Shown: positions 28,934-39,039 of the stretch, one piece after another
Position numbering within the stretch: position 1 is the stretch's first letter
Layout of the letters: the number at the start of each line of letters is the position of its first letter
Origin: Craspedostauros australis
Taxonomy: Eukaryota; Bacillariophyta; Bacillariophyceae; Mastogloiales; Achnanthaceae
Length of the DNA: 64,000 nt
Direction of reading: 5' to 3'
Assembly: GCA_026770025.1 (NCBI GenBank)
Contig: JAMXDE010000033.1
Coordinates: 496,001-560,000, forward strand
Program-made: the position numbers and the translations under genes
Notes under the pieces: generated by a model
The model's input: the letters and a program-made list of their open reading frames with translations, nothing else
The model's database searches: none
What the model was told of the DNA's origin: nothing

Positions 28934-30544
28934 TGTCGAGATGTACATGCGTGTATATGTCAAGATGTACGTGTATATGTGCATCATTCACCTGTTATTC
29001 TCTTGTTCATGTACGGACGGTACAACTACATTCGTGTCATTTGTATACTGTGATTTGTCAGAATTACAGTGGAAATGGAACACACGAAAATGAGCAGATT
29101 TTCTGGAGGAAATTTGCAATCAACGATTTCTGAGAGAATCAGGAACATCATCCGTCCATCCATCAATGGAAACATATGGTATCGAGCGAAGCTCGATGTA
29201 CCTCCCAACTAAGCCCCAGATGATGATATCATCTGACAGACCACAGCATCACCAATTGTCGAGATGTACATGTGAGTATATGTCGAGATGTACGAGTATA
29301 TGTGCATCGTTCACCCGCTATTCTCTCATACGCACTTGGACGGTATAACTACATTCGTGTCGATAGTATGCTGTGATTCGTCAGACTTACAGGGGAAATG
29401 GAACACACGAAAAGGGGCAAGATTTCTGGAAGAAATTTGCAAATGACGATTTCTGAGAGAATTGGAAGATCGTCCGTCCATCCATCAATGGTACCAAGAG
29501 AATCTCGAGGTACTTCCCAACTAAACCTCAGATGACGATATCATCTGACAGACTACCGCATCACCAATGGAACGTGACATCTGGAGAGCAGAAGGACGCC
29601 TACTGACGTCGACAGGATGTCATCGTGTCACCACGTCGACATCTGTCTCCAAGTCAGAGCAGGAGGCGAAGATCCGATGACCGAAGGGCATCAGCATCAT
29701 GGATACAGAAGGTGAACTTCAAATGGCGAGTACTCATGGAGTAGGAGCCAGTACTGAATGAACGGAGTGTCGAATACGGAGTACGTATCGAACACGGAGT
29801 ATCGTGTGCGACGAGCACACGATGTTGAGAGAGAGAGAGAGAGAATACAGAGAGAAGCGAGAGAGCATCTCGCGTACCGACTCATAGTCGGAGACTGAAT
29901 CTACGAAACAGATTGAAGCGCCGAGAGCATCGGGCAAGAGAACGGGCGTACACCGAGAGCATCGGAGTAGCCAAGTAATGAAATAGCAAACGAACGACTA
30001 TCAACCAACACCATCTTCCACGATCGTAGGTTACCGTGAGCGGAACTTGCCAACAACCAATGGAACGTGACATCTGGAGGAACAGGAAGACGACAGCTGA
30101 CATAGACAGGATGTCATTGTGTCACCACGTCAACATCTGTCTCCATGTCAGAAGCAGAAGGTGAAGATTTGATGACCAAAGGGCATCAAGATCATGGATA
30201 CACGAGATGGAGTTCAAGTGGCAAGCACTCGTGGAGTAGAAGTCAGTAGTGAACAAATGGAGTGTCGAATGTGGAGTATGCATTGAACACGGAGTATCAT
30301 GTAGCATGAACATGCAACATTGAGAAGAGAGAGAATATGAATAGCAGCGAGAGAGCATCTCGTGTACCAACTCATAGTCGGAGACCAATCTACGAAACAC
30401 AGAGACGTGCCAAAAGCATTGGGCAAGAGAACGGAGACACAAAGAGCATTGGAGTGCTCAAGGAATGAAATAGCAAACAGAACGACTATCAACCAACACT
30501 GTCTTCCACGATCGCAAGTTATCCGTCCACAGAACTTGCCAACA
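28934..30544 (+). mobile_element. Older solo LTR of the Copia-2 family, split by a younger LTR
   Basis: Two blocks, 28934-29256 and 30062-30544, together form one diverged LTR of about 806 bp. It starts TGTCGAGATG and ends TTGCCAACA, the same ends as the Copia-2 LTR at 49364-50156 (inverted). Divergence from that LTR is plainly higher than for the younger copy inside it. No 5-bp flanking duplication is visible at its outer ends, so it is old or recombined. Confidence 0.8.
29257..30055 (+). mobile_element. Younger solo LTR of the Copia-2 family inserted in the older LTR
   Basis: This 799-bp LTR (TGTCGAG...GCCAACA) is a close inverted match to 49364-50156. It is flanked by ACCAAT at 29251-29256 and 30056-30061. 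In the uninterrupted LTR the same site reads 'CACCAATGGAACG', so the duplication fits a copia insertion of 5 bp (a sixth base could match by chance). No internal element sequence remains, so it is a solo LTR left by LTR-LTR recombination. A (GA)n run lies at about 29828-29843. Confidence 0.85.
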
Positions 30545-32402
30545 TGTGTGCTCTGTTCTATGGATACTCTGGTGTTGCAGATTTGTAGCTTGTTGGTTGT
30601 TGCTGATTGCTGATTGCTTTGCAGTAGGTTTGATGTTCAAAGCTTGATGCCTTGCCTGCTGCTGGTTGCTTTCTCCTGGATTCTTTCCATGGATTTGTTG
30701 TTTGTGGCTGCATGCTCAGCTCTCTTCTGGATATGCTTTTCTGGAATCTCTTGGTTGGGTAAACTGTGGATTCTCTGGTTGGGTCAAGTGGTGTGCTGGA
30801 TGCTCCTCCCTCTCTCTCTCTTGTAAATCCTCACTGCCAATTCACTACTGCTTGCCAAATGACATCTGGCAAGGATCACTGCTGATGCATTGATAGTTGG
30901 TGGTGGCAGAATACTCTGATCGATGCTCAGCCATGTGTGAAGTTGTTGGGTGTGATCAGAAGCTCTCCAGCTGCTGTCTGGAGCCGCCCACTCATTGTTG
31001 ATCATTGGCAGATGTTTCAGCTCCTGCCGCATGCTGTGTTCTGATTGGCAAGTTGTTTCAGAATACAGAATGCAGTCTGCATGTTGGATAATGCTGACAA
31101 ATTTATTGTACATTGGTGTCTGGCAGATGCTTCGCTGGATGCTTTGCCTGCTGTTTTTACATTGGCAATGTGTGGTCTGATGAGATGGTGAAGACAGAGC
31201 AAAGGAACAATGGATACACCATGCATGCCCACTTCAATTGTTGCAAAGGATGATGGTGTCATTGCTTAAACGATCAGTGACGTAAGCATAGCATGCCAAG
31301 TCCATGACTTGGTGCACCGCACATCTGCGACAGTCAGGAGGTTCTGCAATGAATGACAACTCTGTTGCTTTGCTACAGTGAGGAAATGTAATAGAGCCCA
31401 AACGTAATGGCTGTTGTCTTGTTGGCTGTTGATAGCTGTGGGCAGAGGCTTGATTGGCAAGCGGTCCGAACGTGAGTCTTCAGGATCACAAGTAGTCAAT
31501 TGAGAATACTAATGATGGGTGAAGAAACGTGCAGATTATGAGATTAGTGCTAAAGTTCTTCCCTGCGGGGAGGATCTCCTGTGGTGTCCTGAGTGACAGT
31601 GTGTATGGGTTGTGTAGCCCAAGTACCGTGGGTCGAGATCCCTTGGCTGAGTTCTGTGAGAGACAATGGGTGATGATGTGCGATGCTGGGGCACTGTTTC
31701 CCTGTGTCAGCGTTTTGGCGATGGTGGGTGTCAGTGGCTTGGCTATTGGAACCCTTCTGGTTCCTTGACACGGGTTCCAAAGATCTTCTTCAATGTTCTG
31801 GATCTGTCCCCAAACGTGGGGGCCGGTGAAGTATTCGTTCGATCTACTGGAATGCTGACAGGTCAGACAATTTGTAGTCTCTCTCTCTAAGGTGGCTACT
31901 AGTTTAGCTCTATTGAAATGTGTGACGGATCCCATCAGGTTGTCCACTACAGCTGGGACAGTCTTTGTTTGGTGTGATGTGAGACAGGATGGAGCATCCC
32001 CCAGGTGTTGATACTATCTATCTCTAGAGGCACATTGGCATGGCATGGCAGGGATGGATAGATGGATGGGTGTTTGTTGAATGCCAAGTCTGGCACGGCT
32101 GAGTATGAGAGGGTGGGAGACTGTTGTGTTGGAGTCTATTTGTTGTTGGGGATTGTTTGTTGGCATGGCTTGGGTTCTTGGCGTGACATGCTTCTTCTTC
32201 CACTCTCGATCCCACTTTCACATGAGCTACATACTTGCTCTGCGGATGAAGTTGAGTTGGAAGGAAGGGAGGGAGGAGGTAGTGTCAATTGGCAGTGTTG
32301 TCAATGAGTTTCTGAATGAGTTGTGTTGAGAGTTGAGCATGGATTGCCACGCAAGAAACCAACGCTCCTCCTCGTTGCCAACAACGCGAATAGACCACAG
32401 AT
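30545..32402. other. Intergenic region between the LTR nest and Copia-1
   Basis: The region is T/G-rich on the plus strand with recurring words such as GGATGCT and TTGGTTG, perhaps relics of old repeats. The longest frames (31486-31947, - and 31529-31768, +) overlap each other and show no family. No gene is supported. Confidence 0.4.
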
Positions 32403-32407
32403 CAAAG
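32403..32407. repeat. Target-site duplication of Copia-1 (left, CAAAG)
   Basis: It matches 39035-39039 exactly and directly abuts the TG of the LTR. Confidence 0.9.
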
Positions 32408-32515
32408 TGTGAGAGTCTGTGTCAGATGGAGAAACAGAGGATTTATGAGGTTGTTCTGCTGTTGTGGAGAAGGCAGACACAGCTGTGCCAGACTGACGTC
32501 GGCCAGACTATGACA
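32408..32515 (-). repeat. 3' LTR of Copia-1 (108 bp)
   Basis: It is identical to 38927-39034. It starts TGTGAGAG and ends ATGACA on the plus strand. A TGACGTC word (CRE-like) lies at 32494-32500. Confidence 0.95.
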
Positions 32516-32524
32516 CCCCCCCAC
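32516..32524 (-). other. Polypurine tract of Copia-1
   Basis: GTGGGGGGG on the minus strand abuts the 3' LTR, which is where plus-strand DNA priming occurs in LTR elements. Confidence 0.75.
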
Positions 32525-32582
32525 GGTCGCTGGGTGGAAAACCCAGTGACCGGAACAACTCGATTAAATGTATTATGTAAAA

Positions 32583-35500
32583 CTAGGCCTCAAGCCTAGC
32601 AGCAGACCACACCGGCACGAGTGCACCGGAAACGTTGTCCCAGTGCCTAAAGAACGTGGGCGGAGCCGTCTGCTTGGTGCCCATGTCGGCAGCATTCACA
32701 GTTGTGTCGATGTCCATGAACGCGATGAGTTCGTTTTCGACCCACTGCTGTACGGCAAAATGCCGAATCTCAACATGTCGCGTGCGTCTTGAGGGCTGCC
32801 CAGCATTCGCTATCATGAGGGCCCCTTGGTTGTCTTCGTACAGGACAGTTGCCCGCACTTGTGGCACACCGAGCTCTTCCAGCGTACATCGCAGGCACAG
32901 GGCCATGCGACCCGCATCAGAGGCGCAGAGCAATTCAGCCTCAGTGCTGGACATTGCCACTGTAGGCTGCACTCTCGCTTTCCACGCGACCGTGGCGCCT
33001 GCCAGCTTGAAGACGATGCTGGAAACGGACCTGCGATGCCGAGTATCGGTGGCCCAGTCGCTATCGGCGTACCCGTAGAGGACAGAAGGATCTTCATCGG
33101 GATGGCGATGAAAGACACCATCCTGAACCGCAACGGCGGCCGGCAAAGGAAGGTCCGGAAGGTCCACGACCCGCCTAGTGCGATGGTACGTGACCCCGCG
33201 ATCCATCGTGCCATGAAGATACCGGAAGATTCGCTTGACCGCCGTAAAGTGCAAAGCTGAAGGCCGTGCTGAGAACTGCGAGAGCTTGACCACGGGGAAA
33301 GTGATGTCTGGACGACAAGTCACCATGGGCCAGATAAGCTCACCAATAGCCTGCCGATATGACCCAAACTTGGCTTGTATCTTGCGAAGCTCACCAGATT
33401 CGAGTGCCTCCGCATCATCCAGAGCCTTGACATGAGCGTTGCTGGCCGCCATGGGAAGTTCAGTGTCATGCATGTCGTCCCAATCATGACGCCGGAATAC
33501 CTTGCCGAGGTAGGTGGCGTTGTGCATGGTGATATGCGTGGATGTTTGAATGATGTCGGCCCCATTGAAGTGCTGGAGTAAACCGAAACGTTTCATGGGC
33601 ACGAAGAGAAACCCATCAAGTTCATCACAGATCGCCCCAAACGTGTCAGCACTGTCGCATGCGATGGCGAAGTCGTCAACTTGTCTGAGGAACAGAACAT
33701 CGCGCCCGTTGTATGTGGCCCTGTAAAGGCACGGTGCATGCGTGGTCGGCTTGAACCCCATGCGCTGCAGTTGAGCATCGATGTGTCTTGCCCACTGTTG
33801 GGGCGCCTCAGGATGTCCTTGAAGGTTCTTGCAGATGGGAATGACATGTCCCTTCGGAATGGGTGGCTTGCCTTTCGACTTCCACCAGTTGGCGAATGGT
33901 ATGTCCACGTGCATGAAGTATCGTTGCTCACCGCAAGGGGCTTCTGCAAATGCATTGGATACATCGGCGCCGTAGATTTTCTTGTTTTCCAAAGCCGAGA
34001 TGGCCACAAAAAGTCGAAAATCCGTAGCATCCGGTGTCGCAGTGAAGGTGTGCCCAGTGACGACGGCCTTGCCTGCGCGAGGAGATCCATCGCACACTGC
34101 GCGAGCCTTGCGCCGCGTCTCAGTGGGATTCTGTTTGAGCACGTAGACCCAGACCCAATGGAACACTTGATCACCGCCCTGAGCAGCCACTGGGTTGCCG
34201 AACATGCCCTGGTCGTCGTATTGCTGGAGCTGTTGAAACTCAGATTGCTCCCAAAGCTCCCAGTCGTCTTGACCACGCAACGCTCGTCGTGTGAGCTTGA
34301 GCGCCACTCGATGACGTGAAGATGAGTCGTCACCGCCGTCGTCTTTGGCGGCACGGCACAGCGCCCGGATGTCTCGCCACTGGTCGAAGTACAGTTGTAC
34401 CAGACCACGAGCGGACAGAGTGTTGCGGATGGCGTCAAAAGCGAACGTGAAGGTGGCTTGAGTCTCACCAAGTCCTCGAGCGTCACGGACGACCGCCTCA
34501 AGTTCCGGCAGGTCGCATACTGGTAGGCCATTGACCGCTAGCAAGTATGCGCCGCGAAGCCGTGATTTCCACTGGGGTACACGCCGTGCGCGCTGCCCAG
34601 AAGAAATGTCGAAGAGTCGAAGCCTCTCACGGTGATTTTTCGAGTTCCACTCGATGCCCGCATGCGGATGGTTGCCGAATAACGGTATGTCCACGTCGAA
34701 AGACTTGTCATACGGATGGCCGGACATGTCCAGCATCATGACGTCGTTCATGGGTGGTTTGGCATGCACGGTTGCAGCAGACGCAGCCGGCGCGATGTGG
34801 AATCCATCACGGAGAGGTAGCGGAACGAAACTTGCACCTTGAATCCCAGGCAGGACTTTGAGCTTGTCCAGTGTTGGTTGAACGGCGAAAGGTGGACCAT
34901 CAACTTCTGGCTCCGCAGCCGCATCTTTGACAGGTGCCTCAACCTGTTCAGCACCCAGGTCGAAGAGAAGTTGGGCTGAGGGTGGACGATCCGTGCACAT
35001 GTAGTGCGCCTCATCGAACACCACGGAACCACCAACCTTGACAGTGCCGGAGTCCAGATCGATGTACCGAATATTGACTCCATCGCCCATGAATCCAAGG
35101 AAGATCCCGCTGTATGTGTGCACATCCAGCTTTCGGATGGCTTTGTCCGGCTTGCGAACCGTGACGCGAGATCCAAATACCCTCAAATGTGCAATATCGG
35201 GGATATTGCTGTTGAGCGCTTCGTACGGCGTTTTGCCAATGGCAGCATGCCACATGCGATTGCGCAGATACGCAGCATGTAGCAGCGCGGCCGACCAATA
35301 CTGCGGTGGCAGACCAGCCCCATACAGCATGGCACGAACCATGACCGCGTATACGCGATTGAGTCTCTCAGCCTTGCCATTTCGATGATGTACACCGGCG
35401 CCCGTTGGTTCGAGGACGTACCCAGCATCACGAATCATTTCCGCGAATGCTCGGGACGTGTACAGCTCACCACCATGGTCCACTCGAATGGCACGGTAGC

Positions 35501-36515
35501 CGTCCTTCCGACCGAACCGTTGGAGGTGCGTACGCACCACATCGACTGGAGTGCTCTTGCCTTCGGTGTTAAACACCCACGCGTATCTCGAGTATGCATC
35601 CACGATGAGTAGATATGCAGTACATCGGTCAAAGGATTCCACCACTGCCGGCATGTTCTTGACTTTGGCGTACTGAGACGAGCTCGCACGCATGTAGCCG
35701 AAGTCCATATGGAATCGGGAGCCAACTGCCAGAGCGGAAACGTCAGCAGTAGGACCTCTCGGTTGTCGCTGTGCACGGGCCTCCATGCACGTGGTGCACA
35801 TGCGGACCGGATGTTGACCGGCTGCAACCTTGGCGGGGATGCCCACAGAGTGTTGTGGAAGGTGCACCATCTGATGATGCCCAGGATGTCCGAGGCGCTG
35901 ATGCCACAGCTCGTAGGTGAGGGCCTTGTTTCCAGTAGACGCCGTCACGCTGTGTACAGAGTACAGAGCCATGAAAAAGTAGAGGTCGTTGATCCTCACC
36001 ATGGATGCGCGCTTGGAGAACTTGTTTGCGTTGCCATAGAACCTGACATGGGGGTCATGACGATCCCTGCACACCACATCGAAGGTGTCATACACCGCTG
36101 AGTGCTCACATATGAGCTGTGGAGAGAGAAGAGTGGCCGAGACGTGTTGGCAGAAGTACATCGGGATGGGAATGACATCGCCATCGTCGAGTCTGAATGG
36201 AAAGACACCACGGTGTGTGCACACCATAGCACCTGACCTGACGTCGGCGCCGGATAGGTCGAGTGGAAGGTCGAGTGGAGTCACGTCCGCAAGGACGTGT
36301 TTGGCATTGGTGACTGAGATGTTGGCACCCAAGTCGCACTGCTGGCGGGCAGCGCTGTTGAATCCGCCAACCGGTGTCACATGATGGAGCAGGGGAACGC
36401 TGTTTATGCGTTCATGACCACCGCTCGCCTCATGGGCAATGACACATGCGATTCTTGGCCCTTCAGGCACGAGCATGTGCCACTCAGTCGGCTGTGCGGG
36501 TGGCTTTGGAAGCAC
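32583..36515 (-). CDS. pol: Copia-1 pol: protease, integrase, reverse transcriptase, RNase H
   Basis: The product has 1310 residues from a GTG at 36515, but the frame stays open upstream past the gag stop (at least to about 36686), so translation probably enters from gag. Protease motif 'CDLGANIS' (D61). GAG-pre-integrase HHCC finger: 'LWHQRLGHPGHHQ' with 'CTTC'. Integrase core D-D-E: 'FHMDFG', 'RVDHGGEL', 'NGKAERLNR'. RT has 'GADVSNAFAEAP', 'NLQGHPEAPQQWARHI' and an active site 'RQVDDFAIA' in place of the usual YVDD. RNase H: 'YADSDWA', 'MSSTEAEL', 'YEDNQGALMIA', 'RTRHVEIRHFAV'. All catalytic acids are present, so the element may be active. Pol is in the -1 frame relative to gag. Confidence 0.95.
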   Translation of the reverse strand: MLPKPPAQPTEWHMLVPEGPRIACVIAHEASGGHERINSVPLLHHVTPVGGFNSAARQQCDLGANISVTNAKHVLADVTPLDLPLDLSGADVRSGAMVCTHRGVFPFRLDDGDVIPIPMYFCQHVSATLLSPQLICEHSAVYDTFDVVCRDRHDPHVRFYGNANKFSKRASMVRINDLYFFMALYSVHSVTASTGNKALTYELWHQRLGHPGHHQMVHLPQHSVGIPAKVAAGQHPVRMCTTCMEARAQRQPRGPTADVSALAVGSRFHMDFGYMRASSSQYAKVKNMPAVVESFDRCTAYLLIVDAYSRYAWVFNTEGKSTPVDVVRTHLQRFGRKDGYRAIRVDHGGELYTSRAFAEMIRDAGYVLEPTGAGVHHRNGKAERLNRVYAVMVRAMLYGAGLPPQYWSAALLHAAYLRNRMWHAAIGKTPYEALNSNIPDIAHLRVFGSRVTVRKPDKAIRKLDVHTYSGIFLGFMGDGVNIRYIDLDSGTVKVGGSVVFDEAHYMCTDRPPSAQLLFDLGAEQVEAPVKDAAAEPEVDGPPFAVQPTLDKLKVLPGIQGASFVPLPLRDGFHIAPAASAATVHAKPPMNDVMMLDMSGHPYDKSFDVDIPLFGNHPHAGIEWNSKNHRERLRLFDISSGQRARRVPQWKSRLRGAYLLAVNGLPVCDLPELEAVVRDARGLGETQATFTFAFDAIRNTLSARGLVQLYFDQWRDIRALCRAAKDDGGDDSSSRHRVALKLTRRALRGQDDWELWEQSEFQQLQQYDDQGMFGNPVAAQGGDQVFHWVWVYVLKQNPTETRRKARAVCDGSPRAGKAVVTGHTFTATPDATDFRLFVAISALENKKIYGADVSNAFAEAPCGEQRYFMHVDIPFANWWKSKGKPPIPKGHVIPICKNLQGHPEAPQQWARHIDAQLQRMGFKPTTHAPCLYRATYNGRDVLFLRQVDDFAIACDSADTFGAICDELDGFLFVPMKRFGLLQHFNGADIIQTSTHITMHNATYLGKVFRRHDWDDMHDTELPMAASNAHVKALDDAEALESGELRKIQAKFGSYRQAIGELIWPMVTCRPDITFPVVKLSQFSARPSALHFTAVKRIFRYLHGTMDRGVTYHRTRRVVDLPDLPLPAAVAVQDGVFHRHPDEDPSVLYGYADSDWATDTRHRRSVSSIVFKLAGATVAWKARVQPTVAMSSTEAELLCASDAGRMALCLRCTLEELGVPQVRATVLYEDNQGALMIANAGQPSRRTRHVEIRHFAVQQWVENELIAFMDIDTTVNAADMGTKQTAPPTFFRHWDNVSGALVPVWSAARLEA

Positions 36516-36646
36516 CTGCGAGGTCGACTGAGTACCATGGGCCTGTGATGGCGCAGGCAGTATGCCAACGGAGTTGGCTGGCCCTGAATCTACCGCGCAT
36601 TCATGTGTGATAAGCCGTTCACCAGCAGAAGGATGTGCTGGCCGGC

Positions 36647-38851
36647 TTAGGAAAAATCCTGCCCGAACTGGAGCACGGACATGAGAAGGTCGTCGTCGTC
36701 GACATCGGACCCATCATCATCATTCGCCCTGGTTTGAAGCACCCTTGCAACGGCCTTGCGCCCATCGGGCGTGGCCATCTTCATGAGGGTGTTGCCCAGC
36801 TTCTCGGCCAGCTTCATGTTCTTCTCGCGGAAGCTGGCAAGATTTTGGTGGCGAGCAAGGAACACGCAACTGGTGCTCTCGTGCCCTCCACGGCCGCAAG
36901 CGGCGCAGATGGCGCCCTTGACTGGCTTGCGGAAGTCGTCGCGGCGAGTGCGGAAGTCTTGATTGACCCCATCATCACCGTCGTCGCTCGCACGATCGCG
37001 ATTCCCGCGACCGCGGCTCTGGCCATGTGGACCGCCTTGGCGTCGCTGGGACCGAGTTACGGCATGTGCGGTCTTGGTGTCGCCCGCACTGTCAGCGAGC
37101 TTGACAGCCAGTTCCCCAACGTGTAGGGTATGAGGAAAGCTGGAGTCATCTTCGCGTGCGAGAACCAGCTCCTTGTACTGATTGACGTTGTGTCCGGCAC
37201 TCTGCATCTCATCCAAAAAATGAATGGATGCTCGACGCGGACTGAACTGATGCAGGGACCCATGTTGGTCGACGAAAGTCATGAGGGACGTCGCGAAAGA
37301 GATGACGCCTTGCTTCCCATCAAACCTTGGTGGCATGGGAATGCCTGCAGCCGCCGGCGCTGTTACCGTGCACTGTAGGACGCGATGCAGAAAGTGAAAT
37401 GCGTTGAGCATTTCAAAGCTTCGCGTCTGCAGGAAGCGCTGGTAGTGGATGGCAAGCTTCGTGTCAGGCTTGACCTCGAGCACCCCTGGTGACAGCAGCT
37501 TCATGGCGTGCGCCGCGTTGATAGCAGCGACCGTGCTGCTGGTGAGGAAGGATGGAAACACGACGCAGTCGACCCTGTAGAAGGAAAGGGGAATGATGTA
37601 CACGCCGTACTGCTCCGCCACCATCTGGTAGTGCTCATACCATGTACGGACATGGTGAGGTTCTAGACTGCTGAGAGGAGTGACATGGGCATCAAGGAAG
37701 CCTCGCTTGTCAACTTGAATGCGCGAGTTGGCTTGATATTGCCACGTGGGATGTTTCTTGAGGTCGACACCATAAGGCGCGGAATCGTGGTACCTGGCGC
37801 GGTGCGCCGAGTCTTCACGCATGATGTCGTCGAAGAAGTCGTACCCACTGGAGCCGTCCACGTGAGTGCGCGCGTCGGCAGCAGCACCACGTTGGTTGGC
37901 ACCGGTAGGAGCCCCGCGATTGCCATGGCGAGGCGTGCGGAAGTCGGGCGTGGGAATGCCACGCTCGAACATGTCCACGAGTTCGGGGTCGTCGACCACG
38001 GATCGGTCGAATGCAACGCCATCGTCATCGCGCTCGCGAGTGACGGCGTCGTTCGCAGGTGCGTCGGCATGCGTTGCAGTCCTGGACCGACTACCGCGGG
38101 CGTCAAGTCTTGGAGTAGAGTCCCGTCGTGGTGTGAGCACCACTGTAGGGTGCGTCGCGACAGGCGGACCGGCCGCAGGGCGAGCCGAAGGCGCCCCCAA
38201 CGATGGAATGTTCACGGACGTATCGGAGGCGATGGGATCACCACCCCGATAGAGAGCTGCGGAGAAGCTCGACCACTGGAAGCCATCCGGCAACGTGGAT
38301 TGTTGGTACCACTCGCGCAGTGTCTTGAGCTCGTTGAGGTCAGGCTTGCTGATGGACCCGTACAGATTGACCTGCGCGGCAGCGCGCTGGTCACTGGAGA
38401 TGCGAAGAAGATTGTGGAACCGCCCCCACACTGAAGGTTCGTCGAGGCAGTTGGTGAAGTACTTGGCCACCGTGGCGGCACCGGCTGGAGAAAGGTAAGC
38501 CACGCGAAGAATGGGTTGCACGAGTGTGCCAGGATCGAAGCTTGCTGGCAGCGCACCGTCGTCGAGCGCCGCAGTGTTGTCGTTGGCATCGCCGGTGACA
38601 CCTCCGCCGCGAACGTTGGTACTGCCCCCGTCGCCACGAGAGTCACCCACGCCGTCGCCGGGCACAGCATTGTCAGCACCAGTGCCAAGCGCGTCATCGC
38701 CAGTAAGGCTGGATTGGTGGGTGGTGGTGGAGTCGGTTGTGTTGGTCGTCATGGTGATGGACACGAATGATGTTGCGAAACGGAAAGCGAGAAAAAGTTT
38801 TGTGTGTGAAAAGCAAACTACGCGTGAAACCACGAGGAGAGAGGTCAGCAA
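36647..38851 (-). CDS. gag: Copia-1 gag (nucleocapsid/capsid protein)
   Basis: The open frame gives 734 residues. The first 33 are read from leader sequence, and the ATG at 38752 ('MTTNTTDSTTTHQ') is the likelier start (701 residues). Residues 1-300 are Ala/Asp/Thr/Gly-rich. The central capsid-like part contains 'HHVRTWYEHYQMVAEQYGVYIIPLSFYR' and further helices to about 590. A CCHC knuckle C-x2-C-x4-H-x4-C ('CAACGRGGHESTSC') lies at about residue 665, preceded by an Arg/Gly/Asp-rich stretch. The frame ends TAA at 36647-36649 just after an ATTTTTCC run. Gag forms the particle that packages the element RNA. Confidence 0.9.
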   Translation of the reverse strand: MLTSLLVVSRVVCFSHTKLFLAFRFATSFVSITMTTNTTDSTTTHQSSLTGDDALGTGADNAVPGDGVGDSRGDGGSTNVRGGGVTGDANDNTAALDDGALPASFDPGTLVQPILRVAYLSPAGAATVAKYFTNCLDEPSVWGRFHNLLRISSDQRAAAQVNLYGSISKPDLNELKTLREWYQQSTLPDGFQWSSFSAALYRGGDPIASDTSVNIPSLGAPSARPAAGPPVATHPTVVLTPRRDSTPRLDARGSRSRTATHADAPANDAVTRERDDDGVAFDRSVVDDPELVDMFERGIPTPDFRTPRHGNRGAPTGANQRGAAADARTHVDGSSGYDFFDDIMREDSAHRARYHDSAPYGVDLKKHPTWQYQANSRIQVDKRGFLDAHVTPLSSLEPHHVRTWYEHYQMVAEQYGVYIIPLSFYRVDCVVFPSFLTSSTVAAINAAHAMKLLSPGVLEVKPDTKLAIHYQRFLQTRSFEMLNAFHFLHRVLQCTVTAPAAAGIPMPPRFDGKQGVISFATSLMTFVDQHGSLHQFSPRRASIHFLDEMQSAGHNVNQYKELVLAREDDSSFPHTLHVGELAVKLADSAGDTKTAHAVTRSQRRQGGPHGQSRGRGNRDRASDDGDDGVNQDFRTRRDDFRKPVKGAICAACGRGGHESTSCVFLARHQNLASFREKNMKLAEKLGNTLMKMATPDGRKAVARVLQTRANDDDGSDVDDDDLLMSVLQFGQDFS

Positions 38852-38926
38852 TGACGCAAACTTCGTGTGTGACCGCGGCAGGGATGCGTGAAAAGATCGT
38901 GAGATCAGAAAGAAGGCTCAGAAACC

Positions 38927-39034
38927 TGTGAGAGTCTGTGTCAGATGGAGAAACAGAGGATTTATGAGGTTGTTCTGCTGTTGTGGAGAAGGCAGACACA
39001 GCTGTGCCAGACTGACGTCGGCCAGACTATGACA
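38927..39034 (-). repeat. 5' LTR of Copia-1 (108 bp)
   Basis: It is identical to the 3' LTR. The sequence just inside it on the minus strand reads GGTTTCTGAGCC. It does not clearly match the usual initiator-Met primer site (TGGTATCAGAGC), so the primer tRNA is undetermined. Confidence 0.95.
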
Positions 39035-39039
39035 CAAAG
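39035..39039. repeat. Target-site duplication of Copia-1 (right, CAAAG)
   Basis: It matches 32403-32407 exactly and directly follows the CA end of the LTR. Confidence 0.9.

Larger units (their letters stand above)
32408..39034 (-). mobile_element. Copia-1: complete Ty1/copia retrotransposon with 108-bp LTRs
   Basis: This 6,627-bp element is bounded by identical direct repeats of 108 bp (TG...CA) and a 5-bp target duplication CAAAG (32403-32407 and 39035-39039). Minus-strand order: 5' LTR (39034-38927), leader, gag, pol (protease, integrase, RT, RNase H: copia order), polypurine tract, 3' LTR. Identical LTRs and open frames mean a very recent insertion. The LTRs are far shorter than the usual few hundred bp for copia elements. 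Membership of a diatom CoDi clade is likely but not shown here. Confidence 0.95.

Noticed and set aside
29257..30055. Open frames of 60-70 codons inside the LTRs.
   Set aside because: They recur at every LTR copy because the LTR repeats, and show no protein-like conservation.
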